DNA of 64,000 bases from Pseudopyrenochaeta lycopersici (Eukaryota; Ascomycota; Dothideomycetes; Pleosporales; Pseudopyrenochaetaceae). The notes under the pieces are model-generated. The model was not told the origin of the DNA, did not search any database, and was given only the letters and a program-made list of their open reading frames with translations. Location: assembly GCA_003313425.1 (NCBI GenBank), contig NHZP01000002.1, positions 1,674,001-1,738,000 on the forward strand, in the 5' to 3' direction. Positions within the stretch are counted from its first letter, which is position 1, and each line of letters opens with the position of its first letter. A program made the position numbers and the translations under genes. Below are positions 1-11,351 of the stretch, one piece after another.

Positions 1-1028
1 CCATGGAGAGATACCAGAAGTGGGAATATTAGCCGTCCTAATCAAAACAGCAACTTGTGCGTAGTACATACTGCTACGGACCTTTTGCATATCCTATTTT
101 TTTTTCCGCTAATGGTTGGTCGCCAAATGGCCACCTAGCTATCTAGGTTACAGCACCTACTTGGGTTTTAGATATATGTGACGTAGCTGAATTGTAAGAC
201 AGTGTCATCAATCGAGATCGCTCGCAATTCCCAATACCATTGCCGAATTAGGTACCTCTCTGAGCAAGGATGCCAATCAGGCTTATCATTCTCACATTAC
301 TCAGACCATAGTTGTAGAGGTCAAGGTTCTTCGGCAACAGCGGCATTCTACCTTGTAGCGCGTAGAGATGGTTAATAGCAGCAACAGATGACATGACAGG
401 AACAAATTAGAAATCACACCAAACAGATATAGGTGTTTTCTTCCCTTCGTTCCATAAAGTTCGTGTTCTTATTGAGCGTATGATGTTTGGGGCACGAACA
501 TGTTCATGTTCTCAGGACACAGCGTTCATGAGGCGTGTGAAATAATCATAATTTGGACGATGATAAGGAATATATTCAGATCCTGAATTGAGTACCGATA
601 ACACTTGGGACTCCCACAGCTGTTACGTTGCTTGCCCCTCCTTGTCCGAGTATCCTTCCGATCTAATGTTACCGTGACCTTGTTCAAATTGTAAGCAAAC
701 TATGCATAGGATATAACCCCATAATATGACATGTCCCAAGTGTTTCAAGAGATTGGCATCTTCGTGCAATGATAGACAACTTCTAGTTATAGACTGGCGG
801 ACCGGCGTTCGGTCGTGGATACATGCGCAGCTCAACTAGTATAGTCTCAACAACATATTCTATGGAGCACTGAAGAGAAAGTCAGATCCTGATGGAGGGG
901 TTATATTATGTGAGCAAGCTGCAGTCTATGGAAGAAATACGTATAAGAATAGGCCCGTCGTGCACATTGCAACTAAACCACTGCTTTATTCTGCTCTTAA
1001 ATCACTACCCAGCAATAAAGAACTCGAA
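1..1028. other. Intergenic, no gene seen
   Basis: AT-rich stretch with only short, composition-poor open frames on both strands. No domain, signal peptide or spliced gene could be assembled. The last few hundred bases presumably hold the promoter of the secreted-protein gene that starts at 960 or 1029. Confidence 0.5.
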
Positions 1029-1665
1029 ATGCAGCTCACCAATACAATTTTGTTCTCTTTTCTCACCCTGTTCACGGGATCCAATGCCAATCAAATTCGA
1101 TTCTTCAGACAGGCAGCCTGCGACTTCGATCAGCCTTTCCGAGGCTGTGACCCAATTGGACCTAACACCTGCTGTAGCACTGGGGGTCTCTTTTCACTTG
1201 CGGTATCTGTCTCCAAAACCCCTATCGACATTGCTTTGACATACTATGGTGGAGGCTGCAGCAACCAGCTCTGTGATCCAGCCAGTGGCGCGGGAGTCTT
1301 CTGCTGTGTTGCTCAGTTCACCGACGCGACGGGTGCAAGTTTCTACACCATTGGCGGGAAGCGCGAGGAACCACAGACGGAGTGCACCTCCGAGATTTCG
1401 TACAACATCTTTGGGTTTAGTAACGGAACTCATGGAAACTGGATTGTCGGCAAGGAACAACTTGGTGAGGAATTTGAAGGATTGAGTGCTGAGTTCGACG
1501 ACGTTGCAGATGATGCAAAGATTGAGTGGCTACAGGCTCATGGAGGTGTTTATAACGAAGCTCCCGCAAATGAGCAGATGGAAATCGTCCAGGCCTCTGA
1601 AGTAAGTTTGAAAATTCATGCCCAGTGCTTCGCGCAGGAAGACTGACTTTGCGTGACAGAAATAA
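1029..1665 (+). CDS. Small secreted cysteine-rich protein
   Basis: Unknown function. I prefer the start at 1029 because it gives a typical signal peptide (MQLTNTILFSFLTLFTGSNA) at the very N terminus; an in-frame ATG at 960 would add 23 residues ahead of it. The mature chain has nine cysteines, including two CC pairs (NTCCST and VFCCVA), and one N-glycosylation site (NGT). The second half is acidic and Cys-poor. A last intron at 1602-1659 fits GTAAGT, CTGAC branch and ACAG. It is phase 0 and leaves a two-codon final exon (Lys-stop), for a protein of 192 residues. If the intron is retained, translation runs on to a stop at 1644-1646 and adds a different tail. Size, secretion and Cys spacing resemble fungal small secreted proteins, which include candidate effectors; that role is inference only. 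Confidence 0.7.
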
Positions 1666-3209
1666 AACAGAAAGCACGTCTCAAAATTGCTGAGAATCTT
1701 GCGTACATAAAATTTGTAACAGAACGCTTTGTTACCTATCGCACGACAGAAAAATAGTTTTGGACGGAATATTTCTTACGATCAAGTTCCAAGATCAGCA
1801 GTGCGTTACACAAGGACAACTCTGCGAACCGAGGAATTGGTTCGACTTTCATTAAACATAAATCAATCAATCACTCACTTTCCAAAATCCCGAAATCTTA
1901 TGACTTGGCTCATTGTGATGACCGAAACCATCGCTATATTTATCAATTTATTATAAGGAAGACTTTGACTAGCGGCCATGAAGTAAGTTCAACATTTTTG
2001 TTCACCGTAAGGCAACTAAGTACCCAAGTCCTCTGTGTATTAATTATCTATCTGGTATATTAATAAGTGTACATGGTACACACCCCTCAGATCCGGGCTC
2101 TTATTGCTCGTATGCTTGTGAAGCCTTTTATCTTACCAGGCTCACAGGACGCGTAATCAGTAAGTTTAGGAGACAGCGCCGATGTGACACCAAAATTTTC
2201 ATTCTTTACCCTCATGACCTACACCTTTTTTTTTGGGCTGCCTGTGCAAACTTCCCGATATGATATTGAGGCCCAGCTCGAGTGTCCCGCTCCCCACTTG
2301 ACGCGGAATATCAATCTCAATGATCAACTCACCCTTTCAGCCTCAGCGCCCGAAATCAAGTAGTCGATCGCAACACACTCCGACCTATAGTTGCATCTGA
2401 AAGCCTAATTCGTCCTTGAGAACAAATTCGATGCCATCTGTCAAGCTTGGCACGTGGCATTTTTTAATCATGCACCACCTTTTCTCAACTATCTGAGGAG
2501 CCATTTAGCCGGAGTTGATGCAGAGTTTCTAATATTCAAATTGAGTGAAGAGTAGAAAGACGCTCCTATCACCAGACTGCGTAGCCTCCTAATGCTGTCA
2601 CTATCGCTAGAGGAGCCGGTGCTGAAGTTCTCAATCACAACCTTATACTTACACCACTTGAAGACGAGTTCATCTCCACCAACACCAATGCACTTCAGAA
2701 AAGCAACCAAAATGTACAGTAAGGCCTTCATACAGGTATCCACGTACTGTCGAGAACGATGGTTTATTATAAGGAAAGTCCAATGACGGCCAAGTGAAAT
2801 GAAGTGCAGGTAATTAATCAATTCGATATGTCGACTTTGCTATCAAGAGAACGCCGAGAAATTGACTTGGAGCTACGAGAAGACTAGTCAGCTTAGGAGG
2901 CTGGTAACGTGGTTGCTGGGATGAGGGAAGAAGGTCGTGATGTCGCGTTTCGGTTGCTGCGATATCCCTGTCAGCCTTCCCGCAGTCGCCAAGCGGCTCA
3001 TGCGCCGTCACCACCGAGAGCATGGAACTTTGGATCTCGAAGCTGAACGTTTTATACACATACCCCGAATAATTTACGCCTAATTCCTCTTACCTTTGAT
3101 GATTCAAGCCTTGACGAAACCTAGTTCACAAGACACCATGAGATAACCTCGCGCCCCTTGTTCACCCCATGCCTCGACGACTTGCGCACCCCCGAACTTC
3201 GCCGCCATC
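1666..3209. other. Intergenic, probable VPS54 promoter
   Basis: About 1.5 kb, AT-rich at the left and more balanced toward 3.0 kb. Open frames here (for example 2489-2821 on the minus strand) have no recognisable protein character. No repeat or RNA gene was noticed. Confidence 0.4.
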
Positions 3210-6200
3210 ATGTCCTCCCCCAGATCCCCTCGGAGGTCCACCGAGAGTTTTGAAATCCTGTCGCCAAACCCACCGCAGAGCTCTTTTCCTTTCCCAAATC
3301 CGCAGGACTGGACAAACAGACCCAGCTCCACCGGTGGGCGCTATCAGCCACGTCGCGGGTCGACGGCGAGCTCCATACACTCGGTCGGCGGAGTGTTGGA
3401 CTCCGGCTTCAAGACCAACATGGGCGCAGTGAGAGAGCAGAACAACAATGGTGGGCATTCAGAAGTTCCTTTGCAGAGGTCATGTTGGACATGTGAAGGC
3501 TAATCAGGTTCCAGCTATCTCAACGCTGCTGCAACCACCCATAGTGAGGACCGGCATGCTCCCACACACAACCGCTTCAGCGCCGGGACATCGGCCGCCC
3601 TCTACCAAAGATATCCCACCCGTAACCCTCACCAATGTACCCCACATCGAGCCCTCCGCCTTCAATCCATATCTCTCGCAAGTCGGAAATCTCTACGAAG
3701 CATTCCAGCGCGCAAAGGCAGAAGCAGAGGCCGAGTCTGCTCAGCCAGTAAGACGAGGATCAAAGCGGGATGAGACTCCAGAGAGCCTAGAGCGCAGCCT
3801 ACACACAGGGTCACCAGCAGGCACACCGAATCTCTCTGGAGGCCCCTTTCCTCCAAGCGGTCCACCGAAACCGAAGCGACGCACCAGTGGTTCGAAGCGT
3901 GCCCTGCCCACTGTTACGCCTTTGTCTACAATACCCAATGTTTACTTCGACGAGAACTTTCACCTCGAAAACCCACGAACATTTGACATTGTGAGTGAGA
4001 GATCGGAAGTCGTGCGGCCTGTACGCGCGCAAAGCGTTGATGACGTGAACATCGCGAACGGGTCGCTGGATGCACCACAGCCAACTGGGAGGAAGGCCTT
4101 GGCTACAAACGCGATATTGCAGGAGAAGCTGTCGTGGTACATGGATACGGTAGAAGTGCATCTGATTTCAGCCATATCCACGGCCTCGACATCATTCTTT
4201 GCCGCTCTGGGCTCCCTACGGGAACTCCAAACAGAAGCCTCCGAGTCTGTCTCGAGGATAAAAGGCCTCAGAGACGATCTCCGAAGACTGGACGAACAGA
4301 TGGCAATAGGAGGCTTGAAAGTAGTGGAAATGAAGAGGCGGCGAGAGAATTTAAGGAAGCTGACGGACGCCGTGGACCAGTTACAAGCAGTGATTGCTGG
4401 CCTATCCCATTGTGATGAAATCGTTAATAAGGGCGACCTCGAGGTTGCAATGACTCGGTTGGAAATCGTAGAACGACTGATAACTGGCGCTCTGGACACA
4501 TCGGATTCAACCATCAATGCATGGCTGGATACGCGATTACCCCCACAGTTCATTGATTTGCGAAGTTTGAGGGCACTAGACGGCGTATTTGAAGGTATAC
4601 ATCAATTAAAGTTCCGCGTAGGCAGAGGATTCGAAACGCGCTTCCTGGAAACCCTACTTACAGATTTGCGCGAGCATGTTAACCGCGTACCGAGCCAAGA
4701 CACACTGGGAAGATGGGTTGCCGCATCACAAAAAGCAAGGGGAACCCACCAAAGGGGAAAGTCAATCATGCCCGCTTATCTAACGACAGGTGATAGATTT
4801 CGTTCAGAGCTACGAGCGAGTCTGTACGGACTCAGTGGAGCACAATTTACAAACCAAGCTAGCGCCACCTTCAGAGAAGCCGCAGTCAAAGAAATGAAGA
4901 TCATTGTCCGGAAATACCTTCCAAGCTCGACAGATGACGATACAGAATCCATGGCGTCTGTGTCTACAAGAAGCGGGCGAGGGCATAGTCAGCAGGACAA
5001 AAACTCGATCCTTGCTCGAAACCTGCGTGCCATGGACCCCGCAGATGCGGAAGAATTCTTTGTTAACATCTTCACAAATATTGGCGAAGCTCTACGCCGT
5101 CTCAGCACACAAGTGAAGGTTCTACTAGACGTCACAAGTGGAGTCTCTACGCCGCCAGCTTCCGCAGGAGGACTGAGGTCGCCTCCGAGAAGCCCATACA
5201 TGCACAACATTGACGGCTATATTGGCAACGGCACTCCTGCACCGGCTTCGAACGACTTGCAGCTGGAATTAATGCAAGCTCTCGATATGTCAAGCTTGCT
5301 TGGCCAAGCTGTCGATGCAGCTCAAACACAAATAACAAAGCTGTTGAAAGTACGCACTGAAGCCACGGCGAACCTTCCACTCGACAGATTTCTGCGGTAC
5401 TTCAGCCTTTGTAGACTTTTTGCCGACGAGTGTGAAGCAGTTTCAGGGCGGTCGGGCGCCGCTTTGAAAGGTGTTGTAAACAATCATATCAACGACTTCG
5501 TTTCCAAGTTCGGTGATATCGAGAAGCAGGAGTTGGCGAAAGCAATGGACTCAGATCGATGGGAGCCGAAAGACTTTGATACGGAAGACAAGGAGGTTCT
5601 ATCCCGAATACTGAGAGGCATGGAGAGTGACCCTCCAAGCTGGGCCGAAACGGGCGACATCCTTCGTGAGATCAAAGAACCCGCTACGAATGGTATATCA
5701 GGGCAAACAAATGGTGCAACTGAAGAGAAGCCCAAAGAAAAGAGCAAGAACACAGCACCTGCCATTGTCGATGAAGAGAGGTACACCATCTCGCACTCCT
5801 CGACCATCGTCCTCCGTGGCATCGAACGCTTTGAAATCCTCCTCTCCACCATTCCAAGTATGACATCCGAAGTCTCCTCATCACTCTGTGACTACATCAA
5901 GCTTTTTAACTCGCGCTTGTGTCAATTGATCCTTGGGGCCGGAGCGATGCACTCTGCAGGCCTCAAAAATATCAACACCAAACATCTAGCCATTGCATCC
6001 CAAACACTCTCCTTCATTATTGCCATTCTTCCTTACATTCGCGAATGCGCACGGCGCCGGGTATCAACCGCAACCAATAAATCTGCTATAGGCGAATTCG
6101 ATAATGTCAAGCGTCTTCTACACGATCAACAGACTTCTATTCACGAAAAGCTGACAGATATACTGTCTGGCCGTGCGACAGTGCACACGCGCAGTATGAA

Positions 6201-6687
6201 GAAAATTGAATGGGACGCCGAGGCTGAAGTGAATAAGGAGGTTAGCTCTAGTATGGAAAGCTTGACCAAGGACACGGTGACCATGCACAAAGTCATTAGC
6301 AAGTATCTAGGCGAGATGCAGGTTAGAATGATCATGGCCCCAGTGTTTGAGAATTATAGGGAGCAAGTGGGGAAGACTATCCGGGAGGCAGTGGTTAAAA
6401 CACCAGGGGGCAAAGCGAGGTATGTTAACGTTAACGCCTAACATGAGTGCTCTTGAGAAGTTTCCAAATCTGACCATGATAGAATTACACGCGAAGCAAA
6501 GCTTTTCGAAGCAAAACTCGGTCCCATCGATGGTGTTGGGAATGTTGGCACATATCTTATCCAGCTTGCTGAAAGCAAGCAAGTCGCGCAACCGCCGCCA
6601 AAACAAGACCCAGAACCAAAGAAGAGTGAAGAAAGGCAAGGACAGGCGGAAACGGAGTCGGAGAAACCGAGCGTCGACGCATCCTAG
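3210..6687 (+). CDS. vps54: Vps54, GARP tethering complex subunit
   Basis: Large subunit of the Golgi-associated retrograde protein (GARP) complex, which tethers endosome-derived vesicles at the trans-Golgi. Three exons: 3210-3450, 3515-6419 and 6483-6687, giving 1116 residues. The first intron (64 nt, CTAAT branch) joins a Ser/Pro-rich leader to the conserved block AISTLLQPPIVRTG. The second (63 nt, GTATGT, CTGAC) replaces a premature end at 6441 and continues into ITREAKLFEAKLG. After a disordered basic N terminus comes the Vps54 N-terminal coiled-coil region (LSWYMDTVEVHL, FFAALGSLRELQ, MAIGGLKVVEMKRRRENLRKL). The C-terminal Vps54-like helical region lies at about residues 770-1080, and a short charged Pro/Glu/Lys tail ends the protein. 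The size fits fungal Vps54. No oddities apart from the small terminal exon, which single-frame ORF calling would miss. Confidence 0.93.
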
Positions 6688-8079
6688 GGACATGTTTAGT
6701 GTTTGGAATGGCGGCTGAGTCTGCAGAGAACTGTCTCAACCCAAGATTTCGCCGCGACACAATGCTACGTGAACTTCCCACCTCCTCACAGATGCATGCA
6801 GTTTCTGGAAAATAAAGAAGTGTGCTCACTCAACCTGCGCCATTGTTGATAACCCTTAGTCGAGTGGTGAAGCAAAGAGATGATAAAGTACAAGCAGAAG
6901 ATGCAAGAGGGAATGACAGGATGTGAAGGATGAATCCTCATATTCATATGTATATGCAATGTACCACCAGCAAGCAAGGCGTCTCGGCATATCTTTCGGG
7001 TAGGGTAGAACGCTGATGAGCAGCCATTTGGGATAACCTTCGTTGACTACGTTGTCAGAATTACATTGCTTTCAATTCGCATCACAACGAGGTTATTGTG
7101 CGGTTTGTTGTAGTTTGACCGGGATGCCTAGCGGGAGAATGACCAATGTTCGCACTCCATACTCGCCGTTGTACCACGGCCATCAAGTTCGTCGTGATGC
7201 TCCACGTACAAGGCCTTTTAAGATATCCCACAATTGTCCTGACCTATGGTGCTTCTTTGACATGTGTCCACCTTTGAACTGCGGAGAGCGACCTTCTACG
7301 TCTACGATATCTTGATCACCACGATTGCATCAGCGGTCACCGCAAATTTGCGTACACGAATGCTGGCTTTCTTAATAGTGTCCACACCAACAAGGAAGTT
7401 ATCATCTTGACTACCCCTAGAGATGATGTGCATGTCTAAAATCCAGCAGGAAATCTACTTAGAAAGGTCTAGGGCTAGTTTCAAGTCTAATCATCTATCT
7501 TCGCTCAAGGCACCATCTCAACGTTTTCTGCGTCTAGTGTATTTTCAGCTTTTGTAGTAAAGATACTATTTTCCAGTCATACATTTTAGCTCAATAAGTT
7601 AATTTGTCTCTCGAAGCATTATATAGACTTAATGCAAACTCCACTTTTTCACATACGACCATAGCATCTTGAGAATAAGGCTTCGCGTCTGCTCATCTTG
7701 TGCTAGTACACAGTGCTTAGGTTGATACCATATAGGCACCAAGAGAAAAGGCATATCACAATCTGAGCGGAACCTGACTAGTATCTCATACACTACATAA
7801 TGACAAATCAGAAAACATCAGATAGAAACGTGTTTTATTGCTCTGAACAACTAACTCACTAACACAACGTATTGGTCACCTATCCGAAGGAAGTATTCAA
7901 CTCTGTGACTCCAACTCCTGAACGATGAAAGTAGCGTTCCGGCGGGTTAGTATTGAGTGGGTGATGTTTAGCGAGTCTCCCCTGTTATCTTCTTTTTGCT
8001 TCTCTAGGCGGGCTACTTAGAGCATAAGCTTTGGCAAAATCCTTAAGCTTTTGTGTTTCCCATTCTATGGACCACTTCC
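6688..8079. other. Intergenic between convergent genes
   Basis: VPS54 and the M20 amidohydrolase end toward each other across 1.4 kb of AT-rich DNA. The 90-codon frame at 7043-7315 has no convincing protein features. Nothing else was recognised. Confidence 0.4.
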
Positions 8080-9503
8080 TCAATGAAAGTGGATATCATC
8101 CATGCTTGGCCGTACCATCTTGATATCTCTCTTCAACCCCCTCCGCTTACTCCCTTCATTCAACCCCTTCAACTCTTCTTTCACAGCGTCTAGCATTCCT
8201 TCCACCGTCAAAACATCTATTGCCACTCCGGCCAGCCCCTTCGCTGTCATTAACGCCTTCTCAAAACTCGGCTTACTCTTCGCAGCAACTTCAAACGCCG
8301 CTGTATGCGGCCCACCAGTCGGCACGCTCCCATTTTCATTAAAGATCTGGAACTGCGGCTGAATTGATGGGAATTTCTTGCTAATATTGCCTTGGTCGGT
8401 ACTGCCGCCCTGCTCTTTGATCCTGTCGAGTGCGACATCTGGCACTTCGCCGCCAAGTGTTGTAAAATACTTCGACCATGAGGCGGCGAGGATGTCGTTG
8501 GATATCATGGCGCTATAGCTATTCTCACGCATAGTGAGGTTTAGTTCTGCCCCTGTGGCAACGGCACCGGCGTCGAAGCATTTAAGTATGCGCTCCGACC
8601 ACGAGTCCAAGTCGGCGTCATCCTTGGCGCGGATCTGGAAAGAAGCGCTCGACAAGTCAGGGATGACGTTGATGGATGTCCCGCCTGAAGTGATGATGCC
8701 ATGGATCTGATCTGTACGTTGTGATTGTTGACGAAGCAAGCCAATTGCATTGTAGGCGAGCACCAGGGCATCTTGAGCATTGATGCCTTCGTACGGCGCC
8801 GCTGACGCGTGTGCAGTCTTGCCGTAGTACTCGAGGTCCAAGCGGCTTGTTGAAAACGTTCTCATATAGGGCGTGTCAGGGCCATTTGAAGGATGGGCAA
8901 TCAGACTGATGTCAATATTGTAGTCGTCAAAAATGCCCGCCTCTAGCATATCGACCTTTCCGCCAAGACTCTCTTCGGCGGGAGTTCCGAAAAGAATGAC
9001 CTTGCCAGGAAGATTTTGCTCCTTCATGACCTTTGCAGTGGCGAGTGCACCAGTGAGCCCAACGGTTGCTATGAGGTTGTGTCCGCAAGCGTGACCTAAG
9101 TTGGGTAATGCGTCTAATCCTGTCAGCAAGACAACTTACACTTTATGACTGCTGACTTACCGTATTCAGAGTTGAAACTGACAACAGGTCCGTCTCCTGA
9201 TCCCTCAAATACGGCAGAGAAGCTGGTACTGATATTGTAAAGTGACTTTGTCACATTCCACCCATCTTGGGCTGCCATAAACGAGGTGAGAAGGTCATGG
9301 GCCTTGATCTCTTTGAATCCAAGTTCGGGATTGTCATGAATTGTTTGACTAATGTTCCACAATTCATCGTAAAGGGAGTCAACATAGGTAGAAATTGCGT
9401 CAATGTAGGAAGTATCATTGTTCCTTCGCCCTACAACATTCGCGCTCGCGAGAGAGGCTGCAAAAGCCAGAGTACATGCGAGCAGATACGGGTACTTTGT
9501 CAT
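8080..9503 (-). CDS. Secreted M20-family amidohydrolase/peptidase
   Basis: Zinc-dependent amidohydrolase of the M20 (aminoacylase-1/ p-aminobenzoyl-glutamate hydrolase-like) group, probably cleaving N-acyl or peptide amides outside the cell or in the secretory path. Two exons on the minus strand, 9503-9161 and 9113-8080, give 458 residues. The start at 9503 is chosen because MTKYPYLLACTLAFAASLASA is a clear signal peptide; an upstream in-frame ATG would bury it. Metal-site motifs are present: HDNPELGFKE near the N terminus, the metal-binding LGHACGHN, and GTPAEES for the catalytic Glu region. The 47-nt intron (9114-9160) has a second possible acceptor 6 nt earlier that would insert Gly-Leu; the chosen one restores the usual SEYDALPNLGHACGHN. 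Several NxT/S sites fit secretion. The exact substrate cannot be told. Confidence 0.88.
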
Positions 9504-11351
9504 GATCGCTGAGAGAGGACTGGAACTCAGATGATTCAACAAGAATAGGGTCAAAGAAGACGAAAGGCGTGCCCCATGGTTTATAACAAGCACTTATAAC
9601 TGCATGCTCTTTCCGAACCAGACAACTACGGTCATCCCAAGTTTGATACAACTCAATAACTACCGAGCCGACGTCGGCTTATAGTGTGAGGGTCCTTATC
9701 TTTTACGCGAAAACAGTAGATCATAGCCTGCGCTGCCAGGATGGACATGGCCAAGAACGTTGCCCAGCGAGGCTCCATAGCGAGCTTGCGCTCATGAGGA
9801 AGGTTGAATGAAATTTCTATCACTAGACATGCATCCTGCATGACAATGTTACGTCAACGCTCATGAGCGCGGTAGCAAGGTTACGTGCGAAGCTGCAAAC
9901 TATTACAAGGGGCGGGCGCTGCGAAAGCTTCGTCAAGGATGTGTCGAAGCCTCGGAAGGCCAAGTTAGCGACCAAAGAAGAGTGGGGGTTCGGGATTTCT
10001 TCGGAATGGTTGCAGCAAACACCATCCTCCATCAAACGTAAGTGGCGATGCAAAGTAGCATCCAGATATCTTTCCAACTATCCTAGATAGCTTGCAGTTA
10101 GCGCGCAACCAATCGAAAGCCTTCCTGTGTACCGCTACAGACCCCAGACGAATACCTCACCTCCCGTTCCTCCCATCTTCGCTTCCGCTTTATTATTGTT
10201 TCTCCTACAATCTTCACGGCAACTTCTGCTCGACTCGTATCGAACTCATGCATCGCCAACCAGCTTCTCCGCTACGGACTCGGCTCATCAGCCGTTGGCA
10301 ATTTCTTCAGCGTTCTTGGCTGTGCGTTTGTGCTTGCGTACTGCAGGTGTGATATTAGAGACTGAATTTACCCAAGCCTCTGGCCGGGTAGATTTGTCTG
10401 CTCTCTTAGAAGCGATTCCGGCATTCTTCTCATACGTTTCTGTTTTGCCTAGTCCATTGTCGCATAATAAAGTTACCGGGCTCGACTTGCCAAAATGTTC
10501 GTGGAACAGCGAATGGGCAATCTTCTTGAGCCAAACGAAATCGACCTTAACTACAATAACCACTCAGCATATATGGAGTCGAGATCTATTTCTTCATGCC
10601 CTTTTTATCTAATTTTTAGATGCTACAGGTTCTAAGGGACTAATGCGCCACCTTCCCTTTGAGCTAATTCCTCCTCAATCCTGTCCTCGGAGAATCTCTT
10701 CCTGTGTCTTTTGAATTTAGGGCGCGCTCACTACGCCCTGCATAGATTTGTTCTACATTGGGGGCGGTTTGCACAATTGCAGTAGCCGAAGTCATCGGCT
10801 GCTATTGGATGGGAGTGAAACAGACATTTTGGTGCTCCGGGTGTGATTGGATTCGGCGTAGATATAGTAGATTCGTGAAAACTTGAAGGATAACTCTGCG
10901 CAATTCCACAGGACAAGTCGCGTCGTTTATTTGTGGAGCAGAGAGCGACGTAAAGGGCGTTATGGCTGTGCATACTTGTGGCGTGCCGGAGTGTTACAGG
11001 TAGCATCCAAAATTGGCAGCATTGGCTTGTACCAATCTTTGTAATCTTACAACTACCTTTACAGCCTGCCAAGAGTGCCCCAAGGTTCACAATATTTGAT
11101 ATCATCGCAATAAACCAATAGCGTGACCGTTAGTGTAGGGCTGAACAAGGGTACGTACAGATCTAGATGCCTCTTAGGGGCTGTTATAACTTCGGCCCCC
11201 ATGATGTCAAACAAGGCGTAAAGCCTTGCTGACTTGTTCGATAGCGAGCCTTACTTAACGGCAAGACTCCTCGCAGTAAACCTAGGCATCAGTACTGTCC
11301 AAATCTCTACCCTTAGCTTTCGCTTGAGTTCTTCTGTGACGTTCGCGAAAC
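9504..11351. other. Intergenic between divergent genes
   Basis: About 1.85 kb between the divergent M20 gene and the membrane-protein gene. The 161-codon frame at 10127-10612 lacks domains and has no good initiation or splice context. No RNA gene or repeat was recognised. Confidence 0.4.

Noticed and set aside
2489..2821. 110-codon minus-strand frame
   Set aside because: No recognisable motif or signal peptide and AT-rich composition; not convincing.
10127..10612. 161-codon plus-strand frame
   Set aside because: No domain, biased Ser/Leu composition, no supporting splice or neighbour context; likely chance.
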